The notes: a model not told the origin generated them from the sequence alone. Shown: positions 16,375-24,593, counted from the first letter of the stretch. The stretch is 64,000 bases of DNA from Paramesorhizobium sp049065735 (GCF_049065735.1 NZ_JBAKHD010000004.1:186001-250000), one strand, 5' to 3'. Program-made: numbers and translations.

Positions 16375-17915
16375 TTAAGCAAAAGCGCCGCTTCTTCGAT
16401 TGTGATGTTTGCCGCCAATAGCCGTCCGAAGCGCGATGGTCCAGCGGGTTGGCGTAAAAAGAGGTCGTAACGCCCTTGGCCGACCGCGACGAGCGTGGCC
16501 GGGGCCGGGCGGATGGCGGCGCAGGATTTCGGGCAGCCGGTGAGATGCACTGGCGCGGCCTCGTCGAGCAGCCCCGCAAGCTTCGCGGCGTCAGTTTGTG
16601 TATCCGCTAGCGCCGAGACGCAGCCTGTGGAACCGGAGCAGGTGATGATATCCGCAAGCGGGTGGCCCGGCTCATCAATAAGGCCGGTGGCGGAGAGACG
16701 CTCCAAAACGCTGGGGGCTTGGTTCTCGGTAATGTCGGGCAGAAGCACGCCTTGCCATGGCGTCAGGCGAATCTGCCCGCCATTGGCTTCAGCGGCAATA
16801 TCGGCAATCGCGCGCAGCCGCTCCGGTGTCAGCCGTCCGAGCGGCGCGGCGGCTCCCGCATAGGCGAGCCCTTCCTGCCACTGTGGATGCACACCCAGAT
16901 GCGCGAAGGGGCGCGGGGCAGCGCGATGCCAATTGTCCGCGGGGGCTATGGAGAAGGCGAGGCGGGTCTTCAGCCGCTCCAGCACATCTGATGCGGGCAT
17001 TTCAGCGAGAAGATGCTTCATACGCGTGACGCCAGGACGCGTCGCGCTCAATTCCAGAAAAAGGTCGAGGAGGCCGGTGACGAGGGCACGGGCATTTTCG
17101 AGGTGGACCGTGCCCAGGGCAGACTCCCTCCTTCCCCCTTGCGGGGAAGGTGCCCGCGTCAGCGGGCGGATGGGGGTGGTTACGTTTGCGCTTTTGCTGA
17201 AGACAGAGGTGCAAGCGTCACCACCCCCATCCGTCTGCTCCGCAACGTTCGTCGCTGGAAAAGCCAAATCGTTGGCTTTTCCTTGGCCTACGGCCGAACG
17301 CTCCTCAATCCCCGCAAGGGGGAAGGAGGGTGCCACCGGCGGACACGACGCAAGACCGAAGACGAAGCGCTCGCCATCCTCGGTTGCCGCAATCCAGATG
17401 TCGCTCGTATGCTCCGTGTGGGCGCAAGCCTCGCCGCCGTCGATGAGGATCGAGAATTTGGGCGACAGTGCGTAATAGGCCGGCGTCGTTTGCAGGGTTT
17501 CAAGCAGGCTTCCAGCAAGGGGAAGGGTGTCGAAAGCGAGATTCGTATCGATCCCCGCAGTCGGATTGACCATCACATTGCGGATATCGTCGCCTTCGGG
17601 CACGAGCGGCCCGAGACCGGCCTCCATGAGCGCCACAATCACATCATCCGCATTATCAGGGCCGATCCCACGCAATTGCAGATTGGCGCGGCTGGTGAGT
17701 TCGATGATGCCGTTGCCATGTCTTTCCGCGACATCGGCGACCGCGCGCGCCTGAGACGTGGAGAGGCGACCGCAGGAGAGTTTCACCCGGCAAATGCGCC
17801 CATCCGCGGCTTCCGTCATGCGGAACAGGCCGGGGCAGGCGGACCGCCTGTCCACCCTGCCGCCCGATATGGCGCATGCATTCAGCACTCGGTTTTCTCC
17901 GTTCCGTCTTGTCAT
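16368..17915 (-). CDS. cobG: Precorrin-3B synthase with in-frame repeat insertion
   Basis: Oxygen-dependent monooxygenase converting precorrin-3A to precorrin-3B, the step that marks the aerobic cobalamin route. It is built like nitrite/sulfite reductases, with duplicated ferredoxin-like halves and a [4Fe-4S] cluster; the cluster cysteines appear as CSGSTGC (C-x5-C) and GCPKSC (C-x3-C). At 515 residues it is about 60-70 longer than Pseudomonas denitrificans CobG (about 459). The excess corresponds to residues about 192-268, encoded by a 205-bp element with perfect 22-bp terminal inverted repeats (17126-17330); the frame stays open. The insert is Pro/Thr/Ser/Gly-rich and contains TNVAEQ. Whether the enzyme works is unknown. 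The stop codon lies in another repeat. Confidence 0.9.
   Translation of the reverse strand: MTRRNGENRVLNACAISGGRVDRRSACPGLFRMTEAADGRICRVKLSCGRLSTSQARAVADVAERHGNGIIELTSRANLQLRGIGPDNADDVIVALMEAGLGPLVPEGDDIRNVMVNPTAGIDTNLAFDTLPLAGSLLETLQTTPAYYALSPKFSILIDGGEACAHTEHTSDIWIAATEDGERFVFGLASCPPVAPSFPLAGIEERSAVGQGKANDLAFPATNVAEQTDGGGDACTSVFSKSANVTTPIRPLTRAPSPQGGRRESALGTVHLENARALVTGLLDLFLELSATRPGVTRMKHLLAEMPASDVLERLKTRLAFSIAPADNWHRAAPRPFAHLGVHPQWQEGLAYAGAAAPLGRLTPERLRAIADIAAEANGGQIRLTPWQGVLLPDITENQAPSVLERLSATGLIDEPGHPLADIITCSGSTGCVSALADTQTDAAKLAGLLDEAAPVHLTGCPKSCAAIRPAPATLVAVGQGRYDLFLRQPAGPSRFGRLLAANITIEEAALLLKA
17126..17330. repeat. 205-bp palindromic element inside cobG
   Basis: Terminal inverted repeats at 17126-17147 and 17309-17330 match perfectly over 22 bp. 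Inside, a 14-bp pair (CGGATGGGGGTGGT against ACCACCCCCATCCG) and an 11-bp pair (GGAAAAGCCAA, ATCG loop, TTGGCTTTTCC) form further hairpins. The core CTGCTCCGCAACGTTCGT is shared, with changes, with the element at 33584-33756. No open reading frame of its own and no transposase: it looks like a mobile miniature element or REP-type repeat. Confidence 0.85.
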
Positions 17916-17978
17916 CCAGATGTTATATCACCATCACACCTATCGAAAACATGATTACGAACAAGGTCTGGAAGCGAC

Positions 17979-19184
17979 ATGACACCATGGCTGACGATCA
18001 TCGGCATCGGGGAAGACGGCATGGACGGGCTCGGCCTCGCCGCGCGTGATGCTCTGGCCGCAGCCGGGATCATCTTCGGCGGAAGGCGGCATCTCGATTT
18101 TCTGGGCAGCGATATCAAGGGCGAACGGGTTCCATGGCCGGCGCCGTTTTCCGCAGGTATCGACATGGTCCTGGCGCATCGGGGCTCGCGGATAGCGGTG
18201 CTGGCGAGCGGCGACCCGATGTTCTATGGCGTGGGGGCGGTGTTCGCGCGCCATGTTGCACGCCAGGAAATGCATATTCTGCCATTTCCGTCCTCCTTCT
18301 CGCTTGCGGCGGCGCGCATGGCCTGGCCCTTGCAGGATGTGACGCTGCTCAGCGTCCATGGCCGTCCGCTGGAAATAATCGAAGCTTACATCCAGCCCGG
18401 CAACTGTCTCTTGATCCTCAGCAATGATGGCGAGACACCGGGACAAACGGCGCGGATGCTGGAGGCGCGCGGCTTCGGCGAGAGCCATATGACGGTCCTC
18501 GAACATTTGGGCGGACCGAAAGAGCGCCAGATCGAAGGCATGGCGAGCGGTTGGGCGCATGGGCGCACCGCCGATCTCAACGTTCTGGCTGTCGAATGCC
18601 GGGGCGGGGCAGTCGCCTTTTCGCTGCTGGCGGGGCTGCCCGACGCGGCGTTCGAGAATGACGGGCAACTCACCAAGCGCGACGTGCGCGCTGCCACACT
18701 CGCGCGCCTCGCGCCGAAGCCACGCGAATTGCTGTGGGATGTGGGGGCGGGATGCGGCTCCATCGGCATCGAATGGATGCGCGCCCACCCCACCTGCCGC
18801 ACGATCGCCATCGAGGCGCATGAAGGGCGGCAGGGAATGATCGAGCGCAACCGCCTGGCGCTCGGTGTGCCCGGGCTGGAGCTCGTCAAGGGCGAGGCGC
18901 CGGTTGCATTGGTCGGCCTCGAAGCGCCGGATGCGGTTTTCATCGGCGGCGGCTTTACCGATGAAGGCGTGGCGGAAGCCTGCTGGAACAGCTTGAAGCC
19001 CGGCGGGCGGTTCGTCGCCAATGCCGTGACCATGCAGAGCGAGATGATGCTGGTGGAGTGGCAGAAGAAGATTGGCGGAGAACTGACGCGGCTATCCGTC
19101 AGCCACGCCGCGCCGCTGGGGGGATTTGACGTCTGGCGTCAGGCGCTGCCGGTGACAATGCTTTCCGGAGTGAAGCCGATGTGA
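17979..19184 (+). CDS. cobL: Precorrin-6Y C5,15-methyltransferase (decarboxylating)
   Basis: Bifunctional enzyme that methylates C5 and C15 and removes the C12 acetate carboxyl. The N-terminal CbiE-type methylase (about 1-200) opens with IIGIGEDGMDGL and has LASGDPMFYGVG. The C-terminal CbiT-type domain (about 215-400) has the SAM motif LLWDVGAGCGSIGIEW. Length (401) fits CobL. It is divergent from cobG with only 63 bp between, so the two probably share a control region; no cobalamin riboswitch fits there. GGAAG precedes the ATG. Confidence 0.95.
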   Translation: MTPWLTIIGIGEDGMDGLGLAARDALAAAGIIFGGRRHLDFLGSDIKGERVPWPAPFSAGIDMVLAHRGSRIAVLASGDPMFYGVGAVFARHVARQEMHILPFPSSFSLAAARMAWPLQDVTLLSVHGRPLEIIEAYIQPGNCLLILSNDGETPGQTARMLEARGFGESHMTVLEHLGGPKERQIEGMASGWAHGRTADLNVLAVECRGGAVAFSLLAGLPDAAFENDGQLTKRDVRAATLARLAPKPRELLWDVGAGCGSIGIEWMRAHPTCRTIAIEAHEGRQGMIERNRLALGVPGLELVKGEAPVALVGLEAPDAVFIGGGFTDEGVAEACWNSLKPGGRFVANAVTMQSEMMLVEWQKKIGGELTRLSVSHAAPLGGFDVWRQALPVTMLSGVKPM

Positions 19185-19218
19185 TAAGGCAGAATGGGGA
19201 GCATCGGGAGAGGGGGAA

Positions 19219-19458
19219 ATGTCATTAATTGATGAGACTTCATTGGTTCGCAATGAGCGAATAAAGCTGCTGGCGTCCAATCTGGACCGACTGTCTACCG
19301 CATTCATTGCCGTTGGCGTTCTCGGCAATACGTTCAATTTCAAGCCGGGAACGGACATGCTTGTGCCTGCCTTGAATGTCTCGGCTTGGATTTTTCCGGC
19401 TATTGGATTACATTTAATAGCAAGTTTTGTCCTCGGGAGACTTCGGAATGAGCGCTGA
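19219..19458 (+). CDS. Small two-TM membrane protein
   Basis: A 79-residue protein with GGGGG six bases before its ATG (gagagggggaaatg). The first 25 residues are hydrophilic; two hydrophobic segments follow (about 28-41 and 50-73), the second ending in FVLGRLRNER. It is the first of three overlapping or adjacent tiny membrane-protein genes between cobL and the SIP gene, and its codon use is more AT-rich than its neighbours. I do not recognise a family. Confidence 0.65.
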   Translation: MSLIDETSLVRNERIKLLASNLDRLSTAFIAVGVLGNTFNFKPGTDMLVPALNVSAWIFPAIGLHLIASFVLGRLRNER

Positions 19459-19555
19459 GATATTCATGTGGTGGGTTTTTCCGATTCTCGTTGGCGTAGT
19501 GTGCTTCGGCTGGCTTTGGTACCAGAAACGCTATAATAGCGATTATTGGCGCTAA
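19448..19555 (+). CDS. 35-aa single-TM peptide
   Basis: ATG at 19448 overlaps the end of the preceding gene by 11 bp, suggesting coupled translation. The peptide (MSAEIFMWWVFPILVGVV, then CFGWLWYQKRYN and a basic-aromatic tail) is almost entirely one hydrophobic helix rich in Trp, with a positively charged end, like accessory subunits of membrane complexes. Function unknown; supported by position and composition rather than by recognised homology. Confidence 0.5.
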   Translation: MSAEIFMWWVFPILVGVVCFGWLWYQKRYNSDYWR

Positions 19556-19558
19556 GCT

Positions 19559-19741
19559 GTGACCTTCTCTCAGCTCTTTTATCTTTTCGTTCTCCCGGTT
19601 CTGATAGCTGCTGGAGGATATGGTGCTTTGCTCTGGGCCAGGTATCAGGGCCGGCATGCAAACACTAAGCAATCGCAGGTGGCCGATGTTGTGGGTCACT
19701 ACGGATGGTCGTCGCTGACTAACCCCACGCACCAATCCTGA
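19559..19741 (+). CDS. 60-aa single-TM peptide
   Basis: Begins with GTG three bases after the stop of the 35-aa gene. One hydrophobic segment (about residues 5-25, LFYLFVLPVLIAAGGYGALLW) is followed by a short hydrophilic tail. No clear Shine-Dalgarno, so it would depend on coupling to the upstream gene. Third member of the small membrane cluster. Function unknown. Confidence 0.45.
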   Translation: MTFSQLFYLFVLPVLIAAGGYGALLWARYQGRHANTKQSQVADVVGHYGWSSLTNPTHQS

Positions 19742-19767
19742 TAAATTCCATCCGATTTTTTAAAACA

Positions 19768-19782
19768 TGACTTGCATAGTCA
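19768..19782 (+). promoter_or_regulatory. Iron-responsive operator (RirA-type), TGA-N9-TCA
   Basis: TGA at 19768-19770 and TCA at 19780-19782 are separated by nine bases, exactly the IRO motif known for RirA in rhizobia. The site is also a symmetric palindrome (ATGACT/AGTCAT). It lies 58 bases before the chosen start of the siderophore-interacting protein gene, so that gene and the ABC transporter after it are probably repressed by iron. No binding data. Confidence 0.6.
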
Positions 19783-19839
19783 TATTACCTTCGGCTAAGG
19801 CTTCATCACCGTATCTTTCGGATGTCCGGGAGCCAAGAA

Positions 19840-20940
19840 ATGCCGCATCTTCTCAGCGCCACCACCCGCGTCACGCTTTCGCAGCCTCATGTCATCATGA
19901 GCAGGCTTCTGGAACATTTTGCGGAACATGGGGCTATCACCACGGCGGAGCGGGGGGGCGAGATTGCGCTTTCCTATGGCCGGGCGGTGGTTGAAGCCGA
20001 TGATGAGAGCCTGACCTTCCTGGCCGAGGGCGAGGACGATACGGGCCTCGCCTATGTTAAATATGCCGTGGCGGAGCATCTGCTTGAATTCGCAGATGGC
20101 CAGACGCCGAGGATCGTCTGGAGCGGCCATGGCGCGGCGGGCTCGCCGCTGCCTTATTTCCGCGAGATGCGCGTCATCTCCGCCCGCAACATCACACCGC
20201 ATATGCGCCGCGTCACGCTGCGCGGCAAGGATCTGCAACGCTTCACCCATGGCGGGCTGCATGTGCGCCTGTTCTTCCCGCCGAAGGATGTGGCGCAGCC
20301 GCAATGGCCGGTGACGGGCGAGGACGGACGCCCGGTCTGGCCGGAGGGCGAGAACAAGCTCGTCAACCGCATCTACACGATCCGCAATATCGATGTGGAG
20401 CGGGGAGAGGTGGATATCGACATCGTGCTTCATGAGGGCGACGAGACGCCGGGTTCGTCCTTTGCGCTCAATGCGAAAGAGGGCGATCTGGTCGGCATGA
20501 CCGGACCGGGCGGCGGCGATTTGCAGGAGGCCGACTGGTATCTCTTCGCCGGCGACGAAACCGCGCTTCCCGCCATTGGCCGTATTCTGGAAGATCTGCC
20601 GGCTCACGTTAAGGCCGTGGTCCGCATCGAGGTGGACAGCGCCGCCGAGGAGCAGAAGCTCTATTCCAGCGCCGATATCGATCTCGTCTGGCTGCACCGC
20701 AACGGGCGCGAGCCCGGCACGACGACGCTTCTCGCCGATGCGGTCCGCGCGGTGGAATTCCCTGCCCACGGCACGCGCATCCATGCCTGGGCCGGCTGCG
20801 AGTTCAGCGCCTTCCGCGCCATCCGCACTTACCTGCGCAAGGAGTGCAAGCTCGCCAAGCAGGAGCATCTCGTCGTTTCCTACTGGCGCCGCGGCTTCGA
20901 TGGCGATAATGCACGGCGTGAAAAAGACGAAAATAATTAA
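19840..20940 (+). CDS. Siderophore-interacting flavoprotein with DUF2218 domain
   Basis: NAD(P)H-dependent, FAD-binding ferric-siderophore reductase of the SIP (ViuB/FAD-binding 9) family, expected in the cytoplasm. About residues 1-90 form a DUF2218-like domain; the FAD domain follows with VNRIYTIRN (the R-x-Y-T type flavin motif, about 183-191), and the NAD(P) domain with WYLFAGDETALPAIG. The start at 19840 is chosen because GGAG is 7 bases upstream; an ATG at 19822 has none. An iron operator precedes it, and an ABC exporter-type gene follows 35 bp later. Together these suggest release of iron from imported siderophore. Confidence 0.9.
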   Translation: MPHLLSATTRVTLSQPHVIMSRLLEHFAEHGAITTAERGGEIALSYGRAVVEADDESLTFLAEGEDDTGLAYVKYAVAEHLLEFADGQTPRIVWSGHGAAGSPLPYFREMRVISARNITPHMRRVTLRGKDLQRFTHGGLHVRLFFPPKDVAQPQWPVTGEDGRPVWPEGENKLVNRIYTIRNIDVERGEVDIDIVLHEGDETPGSSFALNAKEGDLVGMTGPGGGDLQEADWYLFAGDETALPAIGRILEDLPAHVKAVVRIEVDSAAEEQKLYSSADIDLVWLHRNGREPGTTTLLADAVRAVEFPAHGTRIHAWAGCEFSAFRAIRTYLRKECKLAKQEHLVVSYWRRGFDGDNARREKDENN

Positions 20941-20975
20941 TCCGGCGATTCCCTGCCGGATAAATCCAGGTTCTG

Positions 20976-22703
20976 GTGATGCTCCGGCGGTTCTTTTCCT
21001 ACTACAGGCCTCATAAGGGGCTGTTTCTTCTTGATTTTGGCTGTGCCGTCCTCTCCGGTCTTCTGGAGCTGGGCTTCCCGATGGCGATCAAGATCTTTGT
21101 CGACCATCTCCTGCCCGGGCAGGACTGGGTGCTGATCCTTCTTGCCTCCGCCGGACTTCTTTTCGTCTATCTCGTCAACACCGGGCTGATGGCGATCGTG
21201 ACCTATTGGGGACACAAGCTCGGGATCAACATCGAGACGGAGATGCGGCGCAAGCTCTTCGATCATCTCCAGAAGCTCTCCTTTCGGTTCTACGACAACA
21301 ACAAGACCGGCCATCTCATCGCCCGCGTCACCAAGGATCTGGAGGAGGTGGGAGAGGTCGCCCATCACGGGCCGGAAGACCTCTTCATCGCCATCATGAC
21401 GTTCCTCGGCGCCTTTGCGCTGATGTTCTCGGTCAATGTCCATCTCGCCCTGATCACGGCTGCGGTGGTGCCGCTGGTGGCCTGGCTGACGAGCCGCTAT
21501 GGCGGGCGCATGACGCGCAACTGGCAGGCGCTCTATCGCCGCATCGGGGATTTCAATGTGCGGATCGAGGAGAATGTCGGCGGAATGCGCGTCGTGCAGG
21601 CCTTCGCCAACGAAGATCACGAGCGCAAGCTTTTCGCGCAGGACAACAGCCGCTATCGCCAAACCAAGCTCGAGGCCTATCGTATCATGGCGGCGAGCAC
21701 ATCGCTCAGCTATATGTCGATGCGGCTGACTCAACTCATCGTCATGCTGGCAGGCACATGGTTCGTGCTGCATGGGCAATTGACCAATGGCGGCTTCATC
21801 AGCTTTCTGCTGCTGGTTGGCGTGTTCATCCGCCCCATCGAGAAGATCAACTCCGTCATTGAGACCTACCCCAAGGGCATTGCCGGGTTCCGCCGCTATA
21901 CCGAGTTGCTGGATACCGAGCCCGATATTATCGATGCACCGGATGCTGTCGCCGTGTCGCACCTCAAGGGCGATATAAGCTATCGTGGCGTCACCTTCGG
22001 CTATAGCGCGGACAAGAAGGTGCTGCGCGGCATCGATCTGGATATCCGCGCGGGCGAGACGGTGGCGTTTGTCGGTCCGTCCGGAGCGGGCAAGACCACG
22101 CTCTGCTCGCTGCTGCCGCGCTTCTATGAGATCGAGGCGGGCGAAATCCGTATCGATGGCGTGGACATCCGCAAGATGACGCTCGCCTCCCTGCGTGAGC
22201 AAATCGGCATCGTCCAGCAGGACGTGTTCCTGTTCGGCGGCACGATCCGTGAAAATATCGCCTATGGCCGTCTCGGCGCTGATGACCAGGAAATCGAAGC
22301 GGCAGCGCAGCGGGCGCGGCTGGAGGCGATGATCGTGAGCCTGCCCGATGGTTATGACACTGTTATCGGCGAGCGCGGGGTGAAACTTTCGGGCGGCCAA
22401 AAGCAGCGTCTGGCCATTGCGCGCATGTTCCTCAAGAACCCGCCGATCCTCATTCTCGATGAGGCGACCTCGGCGCTCGATACCGAAACCGAACGGGCGA
22501 TCCAGCAATCGCTGACCGAGCTTTCAGCGGGGCGCACCACGCTCATCATCGCGCACCGGCTGGCGACGATCCGCAATGCCGATCGCATCGTCGTGGTCGA
22601 TGAGACTGGCGTGGCGGAGCAGGGCAAACACCGCGACCTCATCGCCGCCGGGGGGATTTATCGCCGGCTGCATGATGCGCAGTTCGATCTGACCGGAAGC
22701 TGA
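20976..22703 (+). CDS. ABC exporter-type transporter (TMD-NBD half transporter)
   Basis: A half transporter that should act as a homodimer. Six transmembrane helices (about residues 15-300) are followed by one ATPase domain with Walker A GPSGAGKTTL, signature LSGGQKQRLAIARM and Walker B ILILDEATSALD. The fold is the MsbA/multidrug exporter type. GTG at 20976 is followed at once by ATG at 20979 (MLRRFFSYYRPHKG), and the ATG may be the real start. It lies 35 bp after the siderophore-interacting protein gene and probably shares its iron-regulated transcript. In mycobacterial IrtA a SIP domain is fused to this kind of transporter, which imports ferric siderophore; a lipid or drug exporter is the alternative. 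Confidence 0.9.
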   Translation: MMLRRFFSYYRPHKGLFLLDFGCAVLSGLLELGFPMAIKIFVDHLLPGQDWVLILLASAGLLFVYLVNTGLMAIVTYWGHKLGINIETEMRRKLFDHLQKLSFRFYDNNKTGHLIARVTKDLEEVGEVAHHGPEDLFIAIMTFLGAFALMFSVNVHLALITAAVVPLVAWLTSRYGGRMTRNWQALYRRIGDFNVRIEENVGGMRVVQAFANEDHERKLFAQDNSRYRQTKLEAYRIMAASTSLSYMSMRLTQLIVMLAGTWFVLHGQLTNGGFISFLLLVGVFIRPIEKINSVIETYPKGIAGFRRYTELLDTEPDIIDAPDAVAVSHLKGDISYRGVTFGYSADKKVLRGIDLDIRAGETVAFVGPSGAGKTTLCSLLPRFYEIEAGEIRIDGVDIRKMTLASLREQIGIVQQDVFLFGGTIRENIAYGRLGADDQEIEAAAQRARLEAMIVSLPDGYDTVIGERGVKLSGGQKQRLAIARMFLKNPPILILDEATSALDTETERAIQQSLTELSAGRTTLIIAHRLATIRNADRIVVVDETGVAEQGKHRDLIAAGGIYRRLHDAQFDLTGS

Positions 22704-22719
22704 TTGCGCCCCTGTTCCT

Positions 22720-22739
22720 CCGAGGCTCAGTAGCCTCGG
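22720..22739 (+). terminator. Hairpin after ABC transporter gene
   Basis: CCGAGGCT (22720-22727), CAGT loop and AGCCTCGG (22732-22739) make a perfect 8-bp stem 17 bases after the stop. No T-run follows, so this is a possible terminator or RNA-end stabiliser. Confidence 0.45.
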
Positions 22740-22845
22740 CACGTCAAGCAGCCCTTGCGTTAAAAAAGGAACCAAATATCCAGCCTGACGTTTCTTCTGT
22801 GTTCCCCCGTGAGGATAGGCGTAACCGGTCAAGGAGACAACTGCT

Positions 22846-23349
22846 ATGGGCTTCTTCTCGAAGGATATCCGCTCTATGGACGACCTTTTCGTCCACACCA
22901 TGCGCGACGTGTATTACGCCGAGCAGCAGATTGCCAAGGCGCTTCCCCAGATGATGGAGAAGACGCAGAATTCCGAGCTTCGGATGGGCTTTGAAAAGCA
23001 TCTGAACGAGACAAAGAACCAGATCAAGCGTCTGGAAGAGGCGTTCGAGCTCTATGGTGTCGAGGCTAAGGGCGTCAATTGCCCGGCGATAGACGGCATC
23101 ATCGAGGAAGCGAACGAGATCGCCGGCGAGGTCGACGATCCGACCGTGATGGACGCGGCGCTGATCGCGGCGGCGCAGGCCGTGGAGCATTATGAAATCA
23201 CGCGCTACGGCACGCTGATTGCCTGGGCCAACGAACTGGGCCGCGGCGACTGCGCGGCGCTTTTCGAGCAAAATCTCAAGGAAGAAAAGGCGACCGACCA
23301 GAAGCTCACCGCGCTGGCCGAAAGCACGATCAACCGCAAGGCGGCGTAA
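22846..23349 (+). CDS. YciF-like ferritin-fold protein (DUF892)
   Basis: A 167-residue all-helical protein of the DUF892/YciF family, a ferritin-like fold with a carboxylate metal site. Visible family features are MDDLFVHTMRDVYYAEQQIAKALP near the start and AAAQAVEHYEITRYGTL in the third helix; the Glu and His residues in these helices are candidate metal ligands. AAGGAG lies before the ATG. Family members are stress-induced but have no settled reaction. Its position just after an iron-controlled operon is suggestive only. Confidence 0.9.
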   Translation: MGFFSKDIRSMDDLFVHTMRDVYYAEQQIAKALPQMMEKTQNSELRMGFEKHLNETKNQIKRLEEAFELYGVEAKGVNCPAIDGIIEEANEIAGEVDDPTVMDAALIAAAQAVEHYEITRYGTLIAWANELGRGDCAALFEQNLKEEKATDQKLTALAESTINRKAA

Positions 23350-23484
23350 TAGTTTGGCTGGCCCCATAAAAAGGCCGCCCGTGCATTAATTTATCTGGAC
23401 TGAGGACGGGGAATGGGAGTTCCCTGTCCTTTTTGCGCTTACCCGAGCAGCCATCGTCCGTTCGCGACCTCCGGCTCAATTGAT

Positions 23485-24471
23485 CTAATTCCCGGTGGTC
23501 TCGCTCTCCTTCGTGCACATATTGGCAATGCCACGAATCTCCGGGCTTTCCGTCGAGATCCTGTTCTGGAACAGTTCGTCGAACAGCTTAGTCTGATCGA
23601 GCGTCGTGGTGACGCAAGAGCAGAAGCGGCGGCAGAATTGCCCGTCATTGGTTATCTGGCAGCTTTGCTCGCAGGTTTGGATGAACTTTGCGTGCTGGTC
23701 CGCCATCGAAGGCGGAAATATCTGTGCGATGAGGAAGACGCAGGAGATAAGTATCGGTTGATGCGTGAGGTAGAAGGCGAGGCTGTGCCTGCCGATGAAG
23801 GTGAGCGGACGGTCGATGGCGGCAATGCCTGTGCCGTTCTGCAAGATCGGCATGAGCTGGAAGCGCTGGAATATCCGCGCAAGCGCCATCCCTGTCAGCA
23901 CCGCGCCGAACCATGGGAAGAGCGGCACATAATCATTGGAGCGCGGGAAGACGGTCGAGAGTCCGACCCACCAAAGGGCAGGGTGGTCGAAAAGGGGCGA
24001 TTGATAATAAAATGGCAGGGCGATGATCGCCGCCGCGCAGACGATGATGACTGATATAGGCAGCCACAGAAATAACAGCCCCAACAGGCTCGCCAGCGCG
24101 ATCTGGTGCAGGATGCCGAAGAAGATGAAACTGCCCGGCATCAGGTACCAGGTGACGAGCGTAATGGCGAGCGCCGCGCCCGCGATCTCGGCAAGCCGAA
24201 TGCCGAAAGACTTCCAGCGAATGCCTTTTTCATGCGCCAGCACGAGGCTGAAGCCGGCAAGAACAAGGAAGCTCGACGCGATCATGCGTGCGAAGAGCTT
24301 CCACCCGCCATGCCCCGTTGTGCCGGGGTCGAGATAGCCGAAGAATTCGAAATCCCAGCCCCCATGGTAAATCACCATGGCAAGCAGGGCGACGCCCCGA
24401 GCGATATCGATTCGCGCAAGGCGCTGCTTCGTTGCTGGGTGGGAGCCGGCGGCGGTCTGTTCAAGCTGCAT
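23485..24471 (-). CDS. DUF1624/HGSNAT-like membrane protein with Cys-rich tail
   Basis: A 328-residue polytopic membrane protein related to the heparan-alpha-glucosaminide N-acetyltransferase catalytic domain (DUF1624). The family opening RLARIDIARGVALLAMVIYH is at about 17-36. About seven or eight hydrophobic segments follow up to about residue 258. The last 60 residues form a soluble tail with clustered cysteines (CEQSC, CRRFCSC), unusual for a membrane acyltransferase. The acceptor is unknown. No partner gene is obvious; it is divergent from the YdcF-like gene. Confidence 0.8.
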   Translation of the reverse strand: MQLEQTAAGSHPATKQRLARIDIARGVALLAMVIYHGGWDFEFFGYLDPGTTGHGGWKLFARMIASSFLVLAGFSLVLAHEKGIRWKSFGIRLAEIAGAALAITLVTWYLMPGSFIFFGILHQIALASLLGLLFLWLPISVIIVCAAAIIALPFYYQSPLFDHPALWWVGLSTVFPRSNDYVPLFPWFGAVLTGMALARIFQRFQLMPILQNGTGIAAIDRPLTFIGRHSLAFYLTHQPILISCVFLIAQIFPPSMADQHAKFIQTCEQSCQITNDGQFCRRFCSCVTTTLDQTKLFDELFQNRISTESPEIRGIANMCTKESETTGN

Positions 24472-24593
24472 AAAGAATTCCGCAAAAGGGGCCGAAAAGC
24501 GGGTTGCGTGTTCGCTGAAAACGCTTGAATGTCCTCTTTAATTCAAGGCGGGACGGCGGTCAAAACCGCCTTGTCAGAGGGGAGAGGGTATCA

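Noticed and set aside
16368..17915. cobG as a frameshifted or broken gene because of the repeat
   Set aside because: The frame is open through the element and both cluster motifs downstream are intact, so it is annotated as a full CDS with an insertion.
20937..22508. Long minus-strand frame (523 codons) opposite the ABC transporter
   Set aside because: Composition is rich in His, Arg and Asp as usual for antisense frames in this genome; the plus strand carries Walker and signature motifs.
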